Below, piece after piece: positions 17,701 to 26,079 of a DNA stretch of 37,575 nt. Position 1 is the stretch's first letter. The number at the start of each line of letters is the position of its first letter. Source of the DNA: Gemmatimonadota bacterium (GTDB lineage Bacteria; Gemmatimonadota; Gemmatimonadetes; Longimicrobiales; Gaopeijiaceae); the NCBI GenBank assembly GCA_007121455.1, contig SKKN01000042.1, positions 1 to 37,575 on the forward strand, given 5' to 3'. The translations under genes were made by a program, and so were the position numbers. The notes beneath the pieces were generated by a model, which saw only the letters and a list, made by a program, of their open reading frames with translations, had not been told where the DNA came from and ran no database searches.

Positions 17701-20664
17701 ATCCCGCTCCAGGGCGGTGCCGGCGCGAACCCCGGCGGGTTCAGCGAGGCCGACTGGCGGGCCATCCAGTTCATGCGGATGACCGTGGCCGGTGGCCGGC
17801 CCGCGGACCTGACCTTCGCGCGGATGCGGATCGTGGGCTCCCGTTGGGTCAAGCGGGGCGGGGACGGGGTCCTGCAAGGGATCGCGGGCGACGTCCACGG
17901 GAGCGGAGGGGTCGTGGAGGTGAGCCCGGTGAGCATGCTGACCGAGGGGGCGGCCTATCAGGCGCCGCCGGGGGTGCTGGAGGAGCTCGACGATCCCACC
18001 CAGGCGGTGGCGGGGCGGGGCGTCGAGTTCAACGAACAGTCCCTCGGGATCCGGTACCGGGACGTGGCCGGCGGAGAGCGCGTGGAAGTCTACCACCGGT
18101 TCCTCCAGCGGCCCCGAAACTTCATGAGCTACCGCGAGGCGCGGCTCTGGGTCGTGGCGCGGGACGGCGACTGGGGGCCGGGGGGGTCGAGTTCGTTCTT
18201 CGTGAAGATCGGAACCGATCCGGACAACTTCTACATCCACCGCGCGGAGCTCACCCGCGCGGCGAATCCGGGGGGAGTGGTTCCCGAGGACTGGCTACCC
18301 GAGACGGTCATCCAGTTCGAGGAGTGGTTCCGGCTCCGGGCCCGGGCGGAGCAGGAGCTTCTCGCCTCGCCTCGGAGCCCCGGGGACCCACCGGTGGAGG
18401 TCTGGAGCGCCGACTCGACCTACGCGGTCGTGCTGCGCGACCGGGCACGTGCGCCCAACCTCGCGGCGGTGCGCGAGATCTCCTTCGGGGTCTGGAACGA
18501 GGGGGCGGGGCTCCAGTCCGGGGAGGTGTGGATCAACGAGCTCCGGTTGGGTGGAGGGCTCAGGGCGCCGGGCAGCGCAAACCGAATGAACCTCGAGATG
18601 AACGCAGGTGGGCTCCTCACGAGCCGGGTGTCCGTGACGGGACAGGGGGCGTACTTCCGGCAGCTGGACGAGATGGCCACCTTCCAGTCCAGTCGCGACG
18701 TATCCCTCCACTCCACCCTGAACCTCGACCGCTTCACTCCGGAGGAATGGGGGCTGGAAATGCCCCTCCTCGTCTCGCACTCTTCGCACGGGGAGGATCC
18801 GACCTTCCTCCGGGACACGGATCTCCGGGTGCGGAACCTGGTCGGGCTTCGGTCGAACCGGTCGCGGCACACCCGCGTGGCGCTCTCCCTCCGAAAGGAG
18901 ACGCCTGCCGATCACGGGCTCGTCGACCTCCTCATCGGGGGAATGGATCTCCGGCTCGGCTACACGACCGGTCGCTCGACGACGGTGACCGCAGAGACCG
19001 CCGCGGACGGGATGGACGTGCGGCTCGGGTACGAGAAGCGGCCCGAGAATCGCGAGGTCCCGCTCCTGCCCGCCTTCCTCGGACCGGTCGCCGACCTGCT
19101 CATTCCGAGGCCGATCTCCCGGCGGCTCCAGAGGGCGCAGCTGCGTTGGAGCCCCACGGAGCTCGCGGCGGGAACGGGGTACTTCCGCCAGGTGAACCGA
19201 ATCCAGCGGTTCGACGATATCGTCTGGTTGCCTTCCGACGCGCCGGGCCTCGGAGCCGCAGGGGCACGCGCGCCACGGGAATGGATGGAGAGCTCCTTCC
19301 GCGTCCGGTTTCAGCCCTTCCGGGCACTCGGGGGCGGGCTGACGTTCCTCTCCACCCGAGACCTCCTCGACCCGGAGGAAGGGGTGCGGGACGCCCGCAT
19401 CCGGCCCCTGGTCGCGGCGGAGCGGCTCCAACTCGCAGGCCGGAACCTCGGGTGGGAGACGCACCGGACGCTCCGGGGAGAGGTCGCGTTCCGCCCGGAG
19501 CTGACGACCTGGCTCCGCACCGAGGTGAACGCCACGACGCGGTACCTCTCGGACCGGAACTCCGGATTCGCGAGCGTTCAGGAGGCTCCCGGGGACACCG
19601 TGGCTCAGCTCCACCGGAACGTGAGCGGGCAGCGGGATCTCAGGGCGAGCAGCTCCTTCGACCCCGCGCGTTTCTGGCAGAGCCTCCACGAGCGCTTCGG
19701 AGACCCCGACACGGCGGCGGAGATGGGAGACGATCCTCTCCCTCGCGTGCTGGCTCCGGTGACGGTCACCTACCAGGACGGGCTCACCTCCCGGTTCCTC
19801 AGGGAGCCCGTGGACCCGGGGCGCGCGTTCCAGCTCGGCTGGGGAGGGCTCGACGACTTCCGGACCCTCGACGGGCTCGGCGCCTCCTCGCTCGTGCGTC
19901 GCCGGTCGTGGAATGCGGGAACCGGGCTTCGCCTCCCCGCCAGCGCCTACGTCAATGCGAACTACTCGCGCTCCCGGGTGGCCGCCTTCGATCCGAGGAG
20001 CGATCGGTCGAGCCGGAATCAGGTGTGGCCGGACCTGCGCGGAGGCTTCTCCGAGCTCCCGCTTCCCGAGCGGCTCCGGGCGGTCGTGACCCGGGCCGGA
20101 GTGAGCACCGGCTATCAGCGGGACGTGCGGACCTCCCGGTTCGGAGCCGTGGGCCTTCAGCACCGAAGGACCGAGGATCACCGCATCCCGCTGGAGGCGA
20201 CGATTCTCTGGCCCGGGGACGTGCACCTCCGCTATCGCGGGTTCCTGGTGCGTGGCGACGGACAGGATCCGACCGGGACGACGGACCGGAACCAGAGGGA
20301 TCACACCCTCTCGCTCGCATCGGTGGTGGCGTCTCCCGCGCTCCTCTCTCCCCGGCTCGAGCGTCCCCCGCACCTGTCGCTTCTCCTCCGCTACGCATCG
20401 CTCGAGGAGTGCCGCACCACCGTGGGGACCGAGGTCTGCGTTCCCTTCCTCAGCCAGCTCACGCGGAGCGCGAGCTTGAACCTCGACACGGTGGTTTCGG
20501 GTCTCGAGATCGGGTTTCAGGCGACCCTCCTCGACCGCCGGACCTATGTCGGGCTTCGGTCCGGGTCGACGCAGTTCCAGCTCGGGTTCTGGGGACGGTT
20601 CCTCTTCACGGCCGGCTCGAGCGAGGCGCTGCGGGAGCTCCCGCCCCTCCTGCCGGGAGGCTGA
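14746..20664 (+). CDS. sprA: SprA-like giant outer-membrane translocon protein
   Basis: This encodes a 1972-residue exported protein resembling SprA (Sov in Porphyromonas), the very large beta-barrel through which the type IX secretion system passes proteins; SprA is also needed for gliding. A signal peptide covers about residues 1-30. A short Pro/Ala-rich repeat follows, with three copies of a (A)DT/S-x-PPAA unit between residues 30 and 65. SprA-type landmarks include YLGEELLQPELDYVIDYRMG, FLDDFDRADD, DLNGNGVLDTTERYMRYV and SGEVWINELRLGG. The long beta-rich C-terminal part ends near PPLLPGG. It is somewhat shorter than Bacteroidota SprA (about 2,400 residues). No other type IX gene (porV, gldKLMN) is in the window. 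The ATG at 14746 has a weak ribosome site; Met9 (14770) is an alternative. Confidence 0.85.
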   Translation: MRSRLRTGMFPLPLHLALVLLATPPGPIGADTVPPAAGAPAPIGDTIPPAAEGPMPVGDSIPPAASFWRGPEASDLAIRFWGRGEFGGDWTRFRPCVTGLQLTCNPNTVPQLQPDLQFGIVAQGVVADRILVDVDYDQTREFLGANRFRIEYQGGEGETLRSVEVGDVSFDLPDSRFLTRGIPAGNFGVLARAGTGPLELQGVFAQQQGARAVREFRLADPGPEQGFVREDTLVVDDADYVRGQFVLLVDPAEIRGSPHVDILSLSPADVPAALAPGAEPIQLYRMEREPVLRQQVEGYIQAHAVADGPGLPVSETGWYRHLQPGTDYYLHPSGLWVALRSPLRPDEALAVTYITQDGDTIGDYNPERLHNVGERPQLQLLRATRGNHQPGRATWDRELKNVYRMSGTGEVEIGSVELEVSLGERSGGTTFRRGPDGRSISFLRLLGLDEELPFEQVDRSAIFLPAEEAFDEPSPVTGSFIVFRTLRPFLEPPPVPSENLTASETRAFLEPDVNRRIYEEPDPFERENAGLFRLNMSFQVRGAGLLSTFQLGAFGIREGSERVYLGEELLQPELDYVIDYRMGQVTLLAPSSLLTRVPGERLRVTWEERSMFQVAPTSVFGLNTQYSLGERGAINLLGLYQTERQMVNRPQLGVEPAALFMGGVSGQLDLATGWLDRVVTGIPGVRSEEPSSLRLSAEVAVSAPTPNTQGDVFLDDFDRADDRRVSLLTDAWHLGSAPAFREGAEDVLPAVTDEETVASLVWQHTWVEERVPGDSIGVFEGFLPREEIDRQISVAGGPTREMGLNLAFGRDQRGVFDEPRWRSITTLLSPSGIDLSQAEFLEFYVAEGDSLDLVIDLGLVSEDAFFVDEEGRTGGIHPETGRPWGLGVLDQEADPLAGEIWSEEADRRGVWPQACEAEPGRVYRLGDPRANCTRGNARRDTEDLNGNGVLDTTERYMRYVVRLDGSSPFLQRTRGETGTRFQLYRIPLQGGAGANPGGFSEADWRAIQFMRMTVAGGRPADLTFARMRIVGSRWVKRGGDGVLQGIAGDVHGSGGVVEVSPVSMLTEGAAYQAPPGVLEELDDPTQAVAGRGVEFNEQSLGIRYRDVAGGERVEVYHRFLQRPRNFMSYREARLWVVARDGDWGPGGSSSFFVKIGTDPDNFYIHRAELTRAANPGGVVPEDWLPETVIQFEEWFRLRARAEQELLASPRSPGDPPVEVWSADSTYAVVLRDRARAPNLAAVREISFGVWNEGAGLQSGEVWINELRLGGGLRAPGSANRMNLEMNAGGLLTSRVSVTGQGAYFRQLDEMATFQSSRDVSLHSTLNLDRFTPEEWGLEMPLLVSHSSHGEDPTFLRDTDLRVRNLVGLRSNRSRHTRVALSLRKETPADHGLVDLLIGGMDLRLGYTTGRSTTVTAETAADGMDVRLGYEKRPENREVPLLPAFLGPVADLLIPRPISRRLQRAQLRWSPTELAAGTGYFRQVNRIQRFDDIVWLPSDAPGLGAAGARAPREWMESSFRVRFQPFRALGGGLTFLSTRDLLDPEEGVRDARIRPLVAAERLQLAGRNLGWETHRTLRGEVAFRPELTTWLRTEVNATTRYLSDRNSGFASVQEAPGDTVAQLHRNVSGQRDLRASSSFDPARFWQSLHERFGDPDTAAEMGDDPLPRVLAPVTVTYQDGLTSRFLREPVDPGRAFQLGWGGLDDFRTLDGLGASSLVRRRSWNAGTGLRLPASAYVNANYSRSRVAAFDPRSDRSSRNQVWPDLRGGFSELPLPERLRAVVTRAGVSTGYQRDVRTSRFGAVGLQHRRTEDHRIPLEATILWPGDVHLRYRGFLVRGDGQDPTGTTDRNQRDHTLSLASVVASPALLSPRLERPPHLSLLLRYASLEECRTTVGTEVCVPFLSQLTRSASLNLDTVVSGLEIGFQATLLDRRTYVGLRSGSTQFQLGFWGRFLFTAGSSEALRELPPLLPGG

Positions 20665-20745
20665 CGGAGCGGCGCAGGTCGCCCGGTTTCGGAAGTCCCC
20701 GGTCGCCATCCCTCTGCCCGGACCGACCGCGAGCTTGTTCTCATC

Positions 20746-21384
20746 ATGAACGAGCCCGAGCGAAAGAGCGTCGCGATCACGTCGGTCGTCCTCCTGGCGG
20801 CGAGCCTGGTCCGGGGTGGATGGGAGCTCCGCACGCCCCCTCCCATCCTTCCCCCCGATACATCCGCATACGCCGAGCTCGTGGACGGCACCCGTCAGGC
20901 GATCGAGGAGCAGGAGCGGCGGACGACGCCTCTGGCCGCCGGAGAACGGGTCGACGTGAACCGCGACCCGGAGGTCGAGTTGGCCCGGCTCCCGGGTGTC
21001 GGGCCGGCCCTCGCCCGGCGGATCATCCAGGCGAGGGAAGAGCGCGCGTTCACTCGGCCCGAGGACCTTCTGCGGGTCCCCGGGATCGGGGACGCCACGC
21101 TCGAGCGGATCCGGGAGCATGTCGAGGTCGGAGCTGCTCCCTCGGGAATCCCGTCTCCTCTGCCTCGGTCGGGGTCTGGCGCGCCCGACCGGATCGACCT
21201 GAACCGGGCTTCCGAGGAGGAGCTCGAGCAGCTCCCCGGAGTGGGACCCGCGCTCGCCGGCCGTATTGCGGAGGCGAGGCGGGAGCGGGGCGGCTTCCGG
21301 ACGGTCGAGGAGCTGCTCGAGGTGTCCGGGATCGGTCCGGCCACGCTGGACCGGATCCGGCCGCTCGCAACCGTCCAGCCCTGA
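20746..21384 (+). CDS. ComEA-like membrane-anchored double helix-hairpin-helix protein
   Basis: This is a 212-residue protein with one N-terminal hydrophobic segment (residues 8-22) followed by two tandem helix-hairpin-helix domains of the ComEA type. The first contains VDVNRDPEVELARLPGVGPA (about residues 67-86) and VPGIGDATLERI. The second contains IDLNRASEEELEQLPGVGPA (about residues 148-167) and VSGIGPATLDRI. ComEA proteins bind incoming double-stranded DNA in the periplasm during natural transformation. The two domains are separated by a Pro/Ser-rich linker. The position directly upstream of pilB-pilT-pilC fits a DNA-uptake role for the pilus, but that is inference. Double-domain forms are less usual than single-domain ComEA. 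Confidence 0.85.
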   Translation: MNEPERKSVAITSVVLLAASLVRGGWELRTPPPILPPDTSAYAELVDGTRQAIEEQERRTTPLAAGERVDVNRDPEVELARLPGVGPALARRIIQAREERAFTRPEDLLRVPGIGDATLERIREHVEVGAAPSGIPSPLPRSGSGAPDRIDLNRASEEELEQLPGVGPALAGRIAEARRERGGFRTVEELLEVSGIGPATLDRIRPLATVQP

Positions 21385-21418
21385 CGGATTTGCAGCGATC
21401 CGGAAGGGCCCGGTCCGC

Positions 21419-21448
21419 TTGACCGGCCGGGTCGGGCGCTCCTACCTT
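21419..21448 (+). promoter_or_regulatory. Candidate sigma-70 promoter upstream of pilB
   Basis: TTGACC (21419-21424) is followed after 18 bases by TACCTT (21443-21448) in the 138-base gap between the ComEA-like gene and pilB. The leader to the ATG at 21523 would be about 65-70 bases. Confidence 0.45.
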
Positions 21449-21522
21449 CTACGCCGATCAGCAGAGGGTTCTTCCGCCGCCGTACGCGGCGCACCGCCTT
21501 TCACCGGGGGTCCTTCGACCGC

Positions 21523-23241
21523 ATGTCGATCAAAGTAGCCCAGGACCGACTCGGCGACCTCTTCGTGCGAGAGGGGTTGATCACCGAAGCGCAGCTCCAG
21601 GAGGCGCTCGTCGAGGCGAAGGCGGGCCGGACCCGTGTCGGATTCGCGCTGGTCAAGCTGGGATTCGTGGCCGAGGACGAGCTCACCCGCATGCTCGCCC
21701 GGCAATACCGCGTGCCCGCGGTCGACCTCGAGAAGATTACCGTCGACCCGAAGGTCCTGAAGATCGTTCCCGGCGAGACCGCCTTCAAGCACCTCGTCCT
21801 CCCGCTCCGGAAGGTGGGTCGCACCCTCACGGTGGCGATGGCGAACCCGACGGACCTGGGGGCGATCGACGACCTGAAGTTCATGACCCGGTTCGAGATC
21901 GAGCCGGTGATCGTCGGGGAGTACACGCTCCGGAAGCACCTCGAGCAGTACTACGAAAGCACCGACGAGAAGATGAAGGACATCCTCTCGGACTTCGTGG
22001 ACGACGAGGATCTCGAGTTCGTCGAGGAAGAGGAGGAGGAGGTCTCCGTCACGGCCCTCCAGGAGCAGGTGGAGGCGGCTCCCGTCGTGAAGTTCATCAA
22101 CGGGCTCCTCACGGATGCCGTGAACAAGGGGGTCTCCGACATCCACATCGAGCCGTACGAAAACGAAATGCGGGTACGGTACCGGGTGGACGGGGCGCTC
22201 AAGGAGATCATGAAGCCGCCGATGAAGATGAAGGCGGCGCTCACCTCCCGGATCAAGATCCTCTCCGACCTCAACATCGCCGAGCGGCGTGTCCCGCAGG
22301 ACGGCCGGATCAAGCTCAAGATGAAGAACCGGGTCGTGGACTTCCGGGTCTCGACGCTCCCGGTGATCTTCGGTGAGAAGATCGTCCTCAGGATCCTCGA
22401 CAAGAGCAACCTGACCCTCGATCTCGAGAAGTTCGGGTTCGAGCCGAAGGCCGAGAAGGACTTCATGGGTGCGATCATGAATCCCTACGGCATGGTGCTC
22501 GTCACGGGACCGACCGGCTCGGGGAAGACGACGACGCTCTACTCGGCCCTCTCGAAGATCAACTCCGAGGACGTGAACATCATGACGGCGGAGGATCCGG
22601 TGGAGTACAACCTCCACGGGATCAACCAGGTCCTCGTCCGGAACGAGATCGGGATGAGCTTTGCCGCGGCTCTGAGGGCGTTCCTCCGGCAGGACCCGAA
22701 CATCATCATGGTCGGTGAGGTCCGGGACATCGACACCGGAAGCATTGCGATCAAAGCGGCGCTCACCGGCCACCTCGTGCTCTCGACCCTTCATACGAAC
22801 GATGCGCCGTCCACGATCACCCGGCTGATCGACATGGGCCTCGAGCCCTTCAACGTCGCCGCGGCCGTCAACCTCGTGACCGCGCAACGGCTCCTCCGCC
22901 GGATTTGCTCGCACTGCAAGGTGGAGACGACGTACCCCGACGAGTTCTACGAGTCCGCCCGCATTCCGGCGGACTGGCTCGAACGGGTGACGTTGTACAA
23001 GGGAGAGGGCTGCGAGCGTTGCAACGGAAGCGGCTACAAGGGGCGGCAGGGGCTCTACGAGGTCATGGCCATCGGCTCCAAGCTGAGGAAGCTCATCATG
23101 GCGGAGGCCGCCACGGACGAGATCCGGGACGCCGCGATCGAGGGCGGAATGCTCACGCTTCGGATGGATGGGCTCAAGAAGGTGGAGCGGGGTGTCACGA
23201 CGCTCGACGAAGTGGTCAAGGAGACCTCGGATCAGGCCTGA
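21523..23241 (+). CDS. pilB: Type IV pilus assembly ATPase PilB (MshEN-containing)
   Basis: This encodes a 572-residue cytoplasmic ATPase that powers pilus extension. Residues 1-150 form an MshEN/GspE N-terminal domain with two RLGDLFVREGLI- and RVGFALVKLGFV-type motifs, which bind cyclic di-GMP in relatives. The ATPase core has Walker A GPTGSGKTTT (Lys335), the Asp box TAEDPVEY, Walker B IIMVGEVRD and the His box STLHTND. A zinc site is formed by Cys462/Cys465 and Cys497/Cys500 (CSHC...CERC). The length and order are standard. It begins a pilB-pilT-pilC cluster with short gaps (59 and 26 bases), probably one transcript. Extension may be tuned by cyclic di-GMP, which is an inference from the MshEN motifs. 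Confidence 0.96.
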   Translation: MSIKVAQDRLGDLFVREGLITEAQLQEALVEAKAGRTRVGFALVKLGFVAEDELTRMLARQYRVPAVDLEKITVDPKVLKIVPGETAFKHLVLPLRKVGRTLTVAMANPTDLGAIDDLKFMTRFEIEPVIVGEYTLRKHLEQYYESTDEKMKDILSDFVDDEDLEFVEEEEEEVSVTALQEQVEAAPVVKFINGLLTDAVNKGVSDIHIEPYENEMRVRYRVDGALKEIMKPPMKMKAALTSRIKILSDLNIAERRVPQDGRIKLKMKNRVVDFRVSTLPVIFGEKIVLRILDKSNLTLDLEKFGFEPKAEKDFMGAIMNPYGMVLVTGPTGSGKTTTLYSALSKINSEDVNIMTAEDPVEYNLHGINQVLVRNEIGMSFAAALRAFLRQDPNIIMVGEVRDIDTGSIAIKAALTGHLVLSTLHTNDAPSTITRLIDMGLEPFNVAAAVNLVTAQRLLRRICSHCKVETTYPDEFYESARIPADWLERVTLYKGEGCERCNGSGYKGRQGLYEVMAIGSKLRKLIMAEAATDEIRDAAIEGGMLTLRMDGLKKVERGVTTLDEVVKETSDQA

Positions 23242-23300
23242 GGTCGGAACGCGCATTTCGCCGTCCGACCCATCGGGGCCGGCGCCCAACCGAGGACGAG

Positions 23301-24407
23301 ATGGGAGATCCACAGCAGGCCCAGACGAAGCCGGCGCTGAACCTCCGGCTGATGCTCCAGGAGATGATCGACCGGGGAGCGTCCGACCTCCACATCACCG
23401 TGGGGGAGAAGCCGAAGATCCGCGTGGACGGGGATCTGGTGGACAGCTCCGTGGACGTGGTCCTGACCCCGAAGGACACCCTGCAGCTCGCCTACTCGAT
23501 CCTTACCGAGGCGCAGAAAAAGCGCTTCGAGACCGAGGACGAGCTCGACTTTTCCTTCGGCGTCCAGAACCTCTCCCGCTTCAGGGGGAACTGCTACAAG
23601 CAGCGGGGCTGCATCGCGATGGCGCTCCGGCAGATCCCCTACGAGATCCACTCCCTCGAAGAGCTGGGGCTCCCCCCGGTGCTCAAGCAGCTTGCGGAGC
23701 GGCCCCGCGGCCTCGTCCTGGTCACCGGCCCCACCGGGTCCGGCAAGTCCACGACCCTCGCCGCCATGCTCGACAAGGTGAACACCGAGCGGAAGGGCCA
23801 CATCATCACGGTCGAAGACCCGATCGAGTTCATCCACAAGCACAAGAACTGCACCGTCAACCAGCGGGAGGTCGGCGCGGACACGAAGAGCTTCGCACAC
23901 GCGCTCAAATACGCGCTGCGACAGGATCCCGACGTGATCCTGATCGGAGAGATGCGCGACCTCGAGACGATCAGCGCCGCCCTCACGATCGCGGAGACGG
24001 GCCACCTCGTGCTCGCGACGCTCCACACGAATTCGGCCGCCGAATCGATCAACCGCATGATCGACGCCTTCCCCTCGCATCAGCAGTCGCAGGTGCGGGC
24101 CCAGCTCGCCTTCGTCCTCGAGGGCGTCGTCACGCAGACGCTGCTTCCGAAGGTGAATGGAGCCGGACGGGTCTGCGCCGTGGAGGTGATGGTGTGCACG
24201 CCCGCGATCCGCGCGCTGATCCGGGACGAGAAGATCCATCAGATCTACTCGCTCCTCCAGGCCGGGAAGAAGCACGGGATGCAGACGATGAACGACGCGC
24301 TCCAGATGCTCTATCTCAAGCGCGAGGTATCGCTCGAGGAGGCCGTGAAGCGTTCCTCGGATCCGACGGAGCTTTTGCGAGCGGTCGGAGAGCCGGTTCC
24401 CGGCTGA
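23301..24407 (+). CDS. pilT: Type IV pilus retraction ATPase PilT
   Basis: This encodes a 368-residue PilT, the hexameric ATPase that retracts type IV pili and drives twitching and DNA uptake. Key features are the N-terminal GASDLHITVGEKPKIRVDG, Walker A GPTGSGKST (Lys149), the Asp box TVEDPIEFIH, and Walker B VILIGEMRD. The His box ATLHTNSAAESINRMID and the C-terminal retraction motif AIRALIRDEKIHQI are also present. The ATG at 23301 follows a GAGGACGAG ribosome site and gives the standard PilT length; upstream in-frame sequence belongs to the pilB 3' region in another frame. It sits between pilB and pilC. Confidence 0.97.
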   Translation: MGDPQQAQTKPALNLRLMLQEMIDRGASDLHITVGEKPKIRVDGDLVDSSVDVVLTPKDTLQLAYSILTEAQKKRFETEDELDFSFGVQNLSRFRGNCYKQRGCIAMALRQIPYEIHSLEELGLPPVLKQLAERPRGLVLVTGPTGSGKSTTLAAMLDKVNTERKGHIITVEDPIEFIHKHKNCTVNQREVGADTKSFAHALKYALRQDPDVILIGEMRDLETISAALTIAETGHLVLATLHTNSAAESINRMIDAFPSHQQSQVRAQLAFVLEGVVTQTLLPKVNGAGRVCAVEVMVCTPAIRALIRDEKIHQIYSLLQAGKKHGMQTMNDALQMLYLKREVSLEEAVKRSSDPTELLRAVGEPVPG

Positions 24408-24433
24408 TCCGGATCCTCACGAACGGATAGCCC

Positions 24434-25636
24434 ATGCCGACGTTCACATACAGCGCTCGCCCCGCGTCCGGCGGTGACATCAAGTCCGGCGAGATCGACC
24501 TCGCCTCGAAGGACGAGGTCTTCTCCTACCTCCACAAGCAGAAGCTGATTCCCGTCTCCGTCCGGGAGAAGCCGAAGCAGATCGTGATCCAGTTCGGCAC
24601 CGGGGTGTCGACACGGGAGATCGTCATCTTCACACGGCAGTTCGCCACGATGATCAACTCCGGCCTGCCCCTCGTGCAGAGCCTGGACATCCTGGCCGAG
24701 CAGACCGAGAACGACAAGCTGCAGCGGGTCGTCCGCGAAGTACTCTACGACGTGGAGTCGGGAAATACCCTCGCGGACGCCCTCGGCAAGCACCCCAAGA
24801 TCTTCACCAAGCTCTACGTGAACATGGTGGCCGCAGGCGAGGCGGGAGGGATCCTGGACACGATCCTGCTCAGGCTCGCTACCTTCCTCGAGAAAAACGA
24901 CGCGCTCGCGCGGAAGATCAAAGGGGCGATGATCTACCCCGCCGTGATCTTCGGCGTCGCGGCCGCCGCCGTGCTCGTCCTGCTCATCTTCGTGATCCCC
25001 ACCTTCCAGGAGATGTTCGCCCAGGCCGGGGTGCCCCTGCCGATGCCCACGCAGATCGTGATCGGGATGTCGGCGATCCTTCAGGCGTACTGGTGGGCGC
25101 TACTGGCGGGGATCGCCGGGACCGTCTTCGCGATCCGCACCTACTACAAGACGGATCAGGGGCAGCTCGTCATCGACCGGATCCTCCTGAAGATGCCCCT
25201 GGTCGGCGACCTCCAGCGGAAGGCCGCCGTCGCTCGCTTCACCCGGACCCTCGGGACCCTCGTCTCTTCCGGCGTCTCGATCCTCGAGGGGCTCGAGATC
25301 ACCGCAAAGACGGCAGGCAACCGCGTGATCCACGACGCCGTCATGGGTTCGCGAAGCTCGATCGCGGGGGGGAATACGATCTCCGGGCCACTCAAGGAGT
25401 CCGGCGTCTTCCCCCCCATGGTCGTGCAGATGATCCACGTCGGGGAGCAGACGGGCGGCCTCGACGAGATGCTCTCCAAGATCGCCGACTTCTACGACGA
25501 CGAGGTGGACTCGGCCGTGAGCGCGCTCCTCGCCGCAATGGAACCCTTCATGATCGTCGTGCTGGGCGTCGTCGTGGGCGGCATGATCGTCGCGATGTAC
25601 CTGCCGATCTTCGATATGATCGGGGCGGTGGGGTAG
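24434..25636 (+). CDS. pilC: Type IV pilus inner-membrane platform protein PilC
   Basis: This encodes a 400-residue GspF/PilC-family platform protein that works with the PilB and PilT ATPases. The N-terminal region (FTYSARPASGGDIKSGEID) precedes two GspF domains. The first has FTRQFATMINSGLPLVQSLDIL and the family LYVNMVAAGEAGGILD. The second has FTRTLGTLVSSGVSILEGLEI and MIHVGEQTGGLDEML. Hydrophobic segments lie near residues 170-195, 215-235 and 370-395, the last ending MYLPIFDMIGAVG. The length is normal. It is the last gene of the vertically inherited-looking block; the sequence character changes right after its stop. Confidence 0.96.
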   Translation: MPTFTYSARPASGGDIKSGEIDLASKDEVFSYLHKQKLIPVSVREKPKQIVIQFGTGVSTREIVIFTRQFATMINSGLPLVQSLDILAEQTENDKLQRVVREVLYDVESGNTLADALGKHPKIFTKLYVNMVAAGEAGGILDTILLRLATFLEKNDALARKIKGAMIYPAVIFGVAAAAVLVLLIFVIPTFQEMFAQAGVPLPMPTQIVIGMSAILQAYWWALLAGIAGTVFAIRTYYKTDQGQLVIDRILLKMPLVGDLQRKAAVARFTRTLGTLVSSGVSILEGLEITAKTAGNRVIHDAVMGSRSSIAGGNTISGPLKESGVFPPMVVQMIHVGEQTGGLDEMLSKIADFYDDEVDSAVSALLAAMEPFMIVVLGVVVGGMIVAMYLPIFDMIGAVG

Positions 25637-25651
25637 GGGGGTGCTCCTCGG

Positions 25652-25717
25652 GGACATGTGACTCGTTCCGATGGAGATATTTGATCCGTTCCGGTTCTGG
25701 ACAGGTGATTCGTTCCG
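25652..25717. repeat. Three iteron-like repeats at the core/accessory boundary
   Basis: TGACTCGTTCCG (25659-25670), TGATCCGTTCCG (25682-25693) and TGATTCGTTCCG (25706-25717) are spaced 23 and 24 bases apart. The first and third extend leftward as GGACATG/GGACAGG. Such regularly phased repeats occur at the ends of IS21-type insertion sequences and at replication or operator sites. No transposase gene is adjacent, so I read this as a possible element end or remnant. It begins 16 bases after the pilC stop. Confidence 0.55.
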
Positions 25718-25728
25718 GAGACCCGAAC

Positions 25729-25750
25729 GGCCCGCGGGGACGGGCCTTTC
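25729..25750 (+). terminator. Terminator-like hairpin downstream of pilC
   Basis: GGCCCG (25729-25734) and CGGGCC (25741-25746) enclose a six-base loop and are followed by TTTC. This is a plausible rho-independent end for the pilBTC transcript. The following 25,751-26,047 has open frames on both strands but no recognisable protein; it contains less GC than the pil genes and may be eroded mobile DNA. Confidence 0.5.
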
Positions 25751-26047
25751 GGCGTATCCGGGGTTGCGTTGTTTCGGAACAACTCGGCCCGCGACGCTCG
25801 AAAAGTCGAAAAAAGCGCCTTGGCAGAAGCGCGCGATCGGCCCTTGAATCCGGCAAAACGGCTGCCATCAACCATCCAACAAACGGGCGCCATCAAATCG
25901 CCAACGGCGGCGCGGCGTACGACGGTGTCGACATCCGTGCCCAGGGCGAAGGACCAGATGCGAAGGTGGCCCAAGAGTGCCTCTCCAAGCTTCTGAAGTA
26001 GTCGGAACGGGGTGGGTTTCGGTTTGAGGCGGGTAGGCTCCGAGAGG

Positions 26048-26079
26048 ATGATCACCCAGTTACGCGCGCAACTGATCAT
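26048..26079. repeat. Inverted repeat spanning the stop of the hybrid kinase gene
   Basis: ATGATCA (26048-26054) and TGATCAT (26073-26079) flank an inner AGTT/AACT pair and an alternating CGCGCG centre. The kinase stop codon (26060-26062) lies inside. It could be a weak terminator for the kinase transcript or a protein-binding palindrome. Confidence 0.4.

Noticed and set aside
17394-21422. A 1,342-codon plus-strand frame across the sprA 3' half and the ComEA-like gene
   Set aside because: It is the out-of-frame shadow of sprA: Arg/Pro/Gly-rich, with no start signal and no family resemblance.
25751-26047. Possible recombinase or transposase remnant downstream of pilC
   Set aside because: Open frames on both strands were read through, but none shows catalytic motifs or a recognisable segment.
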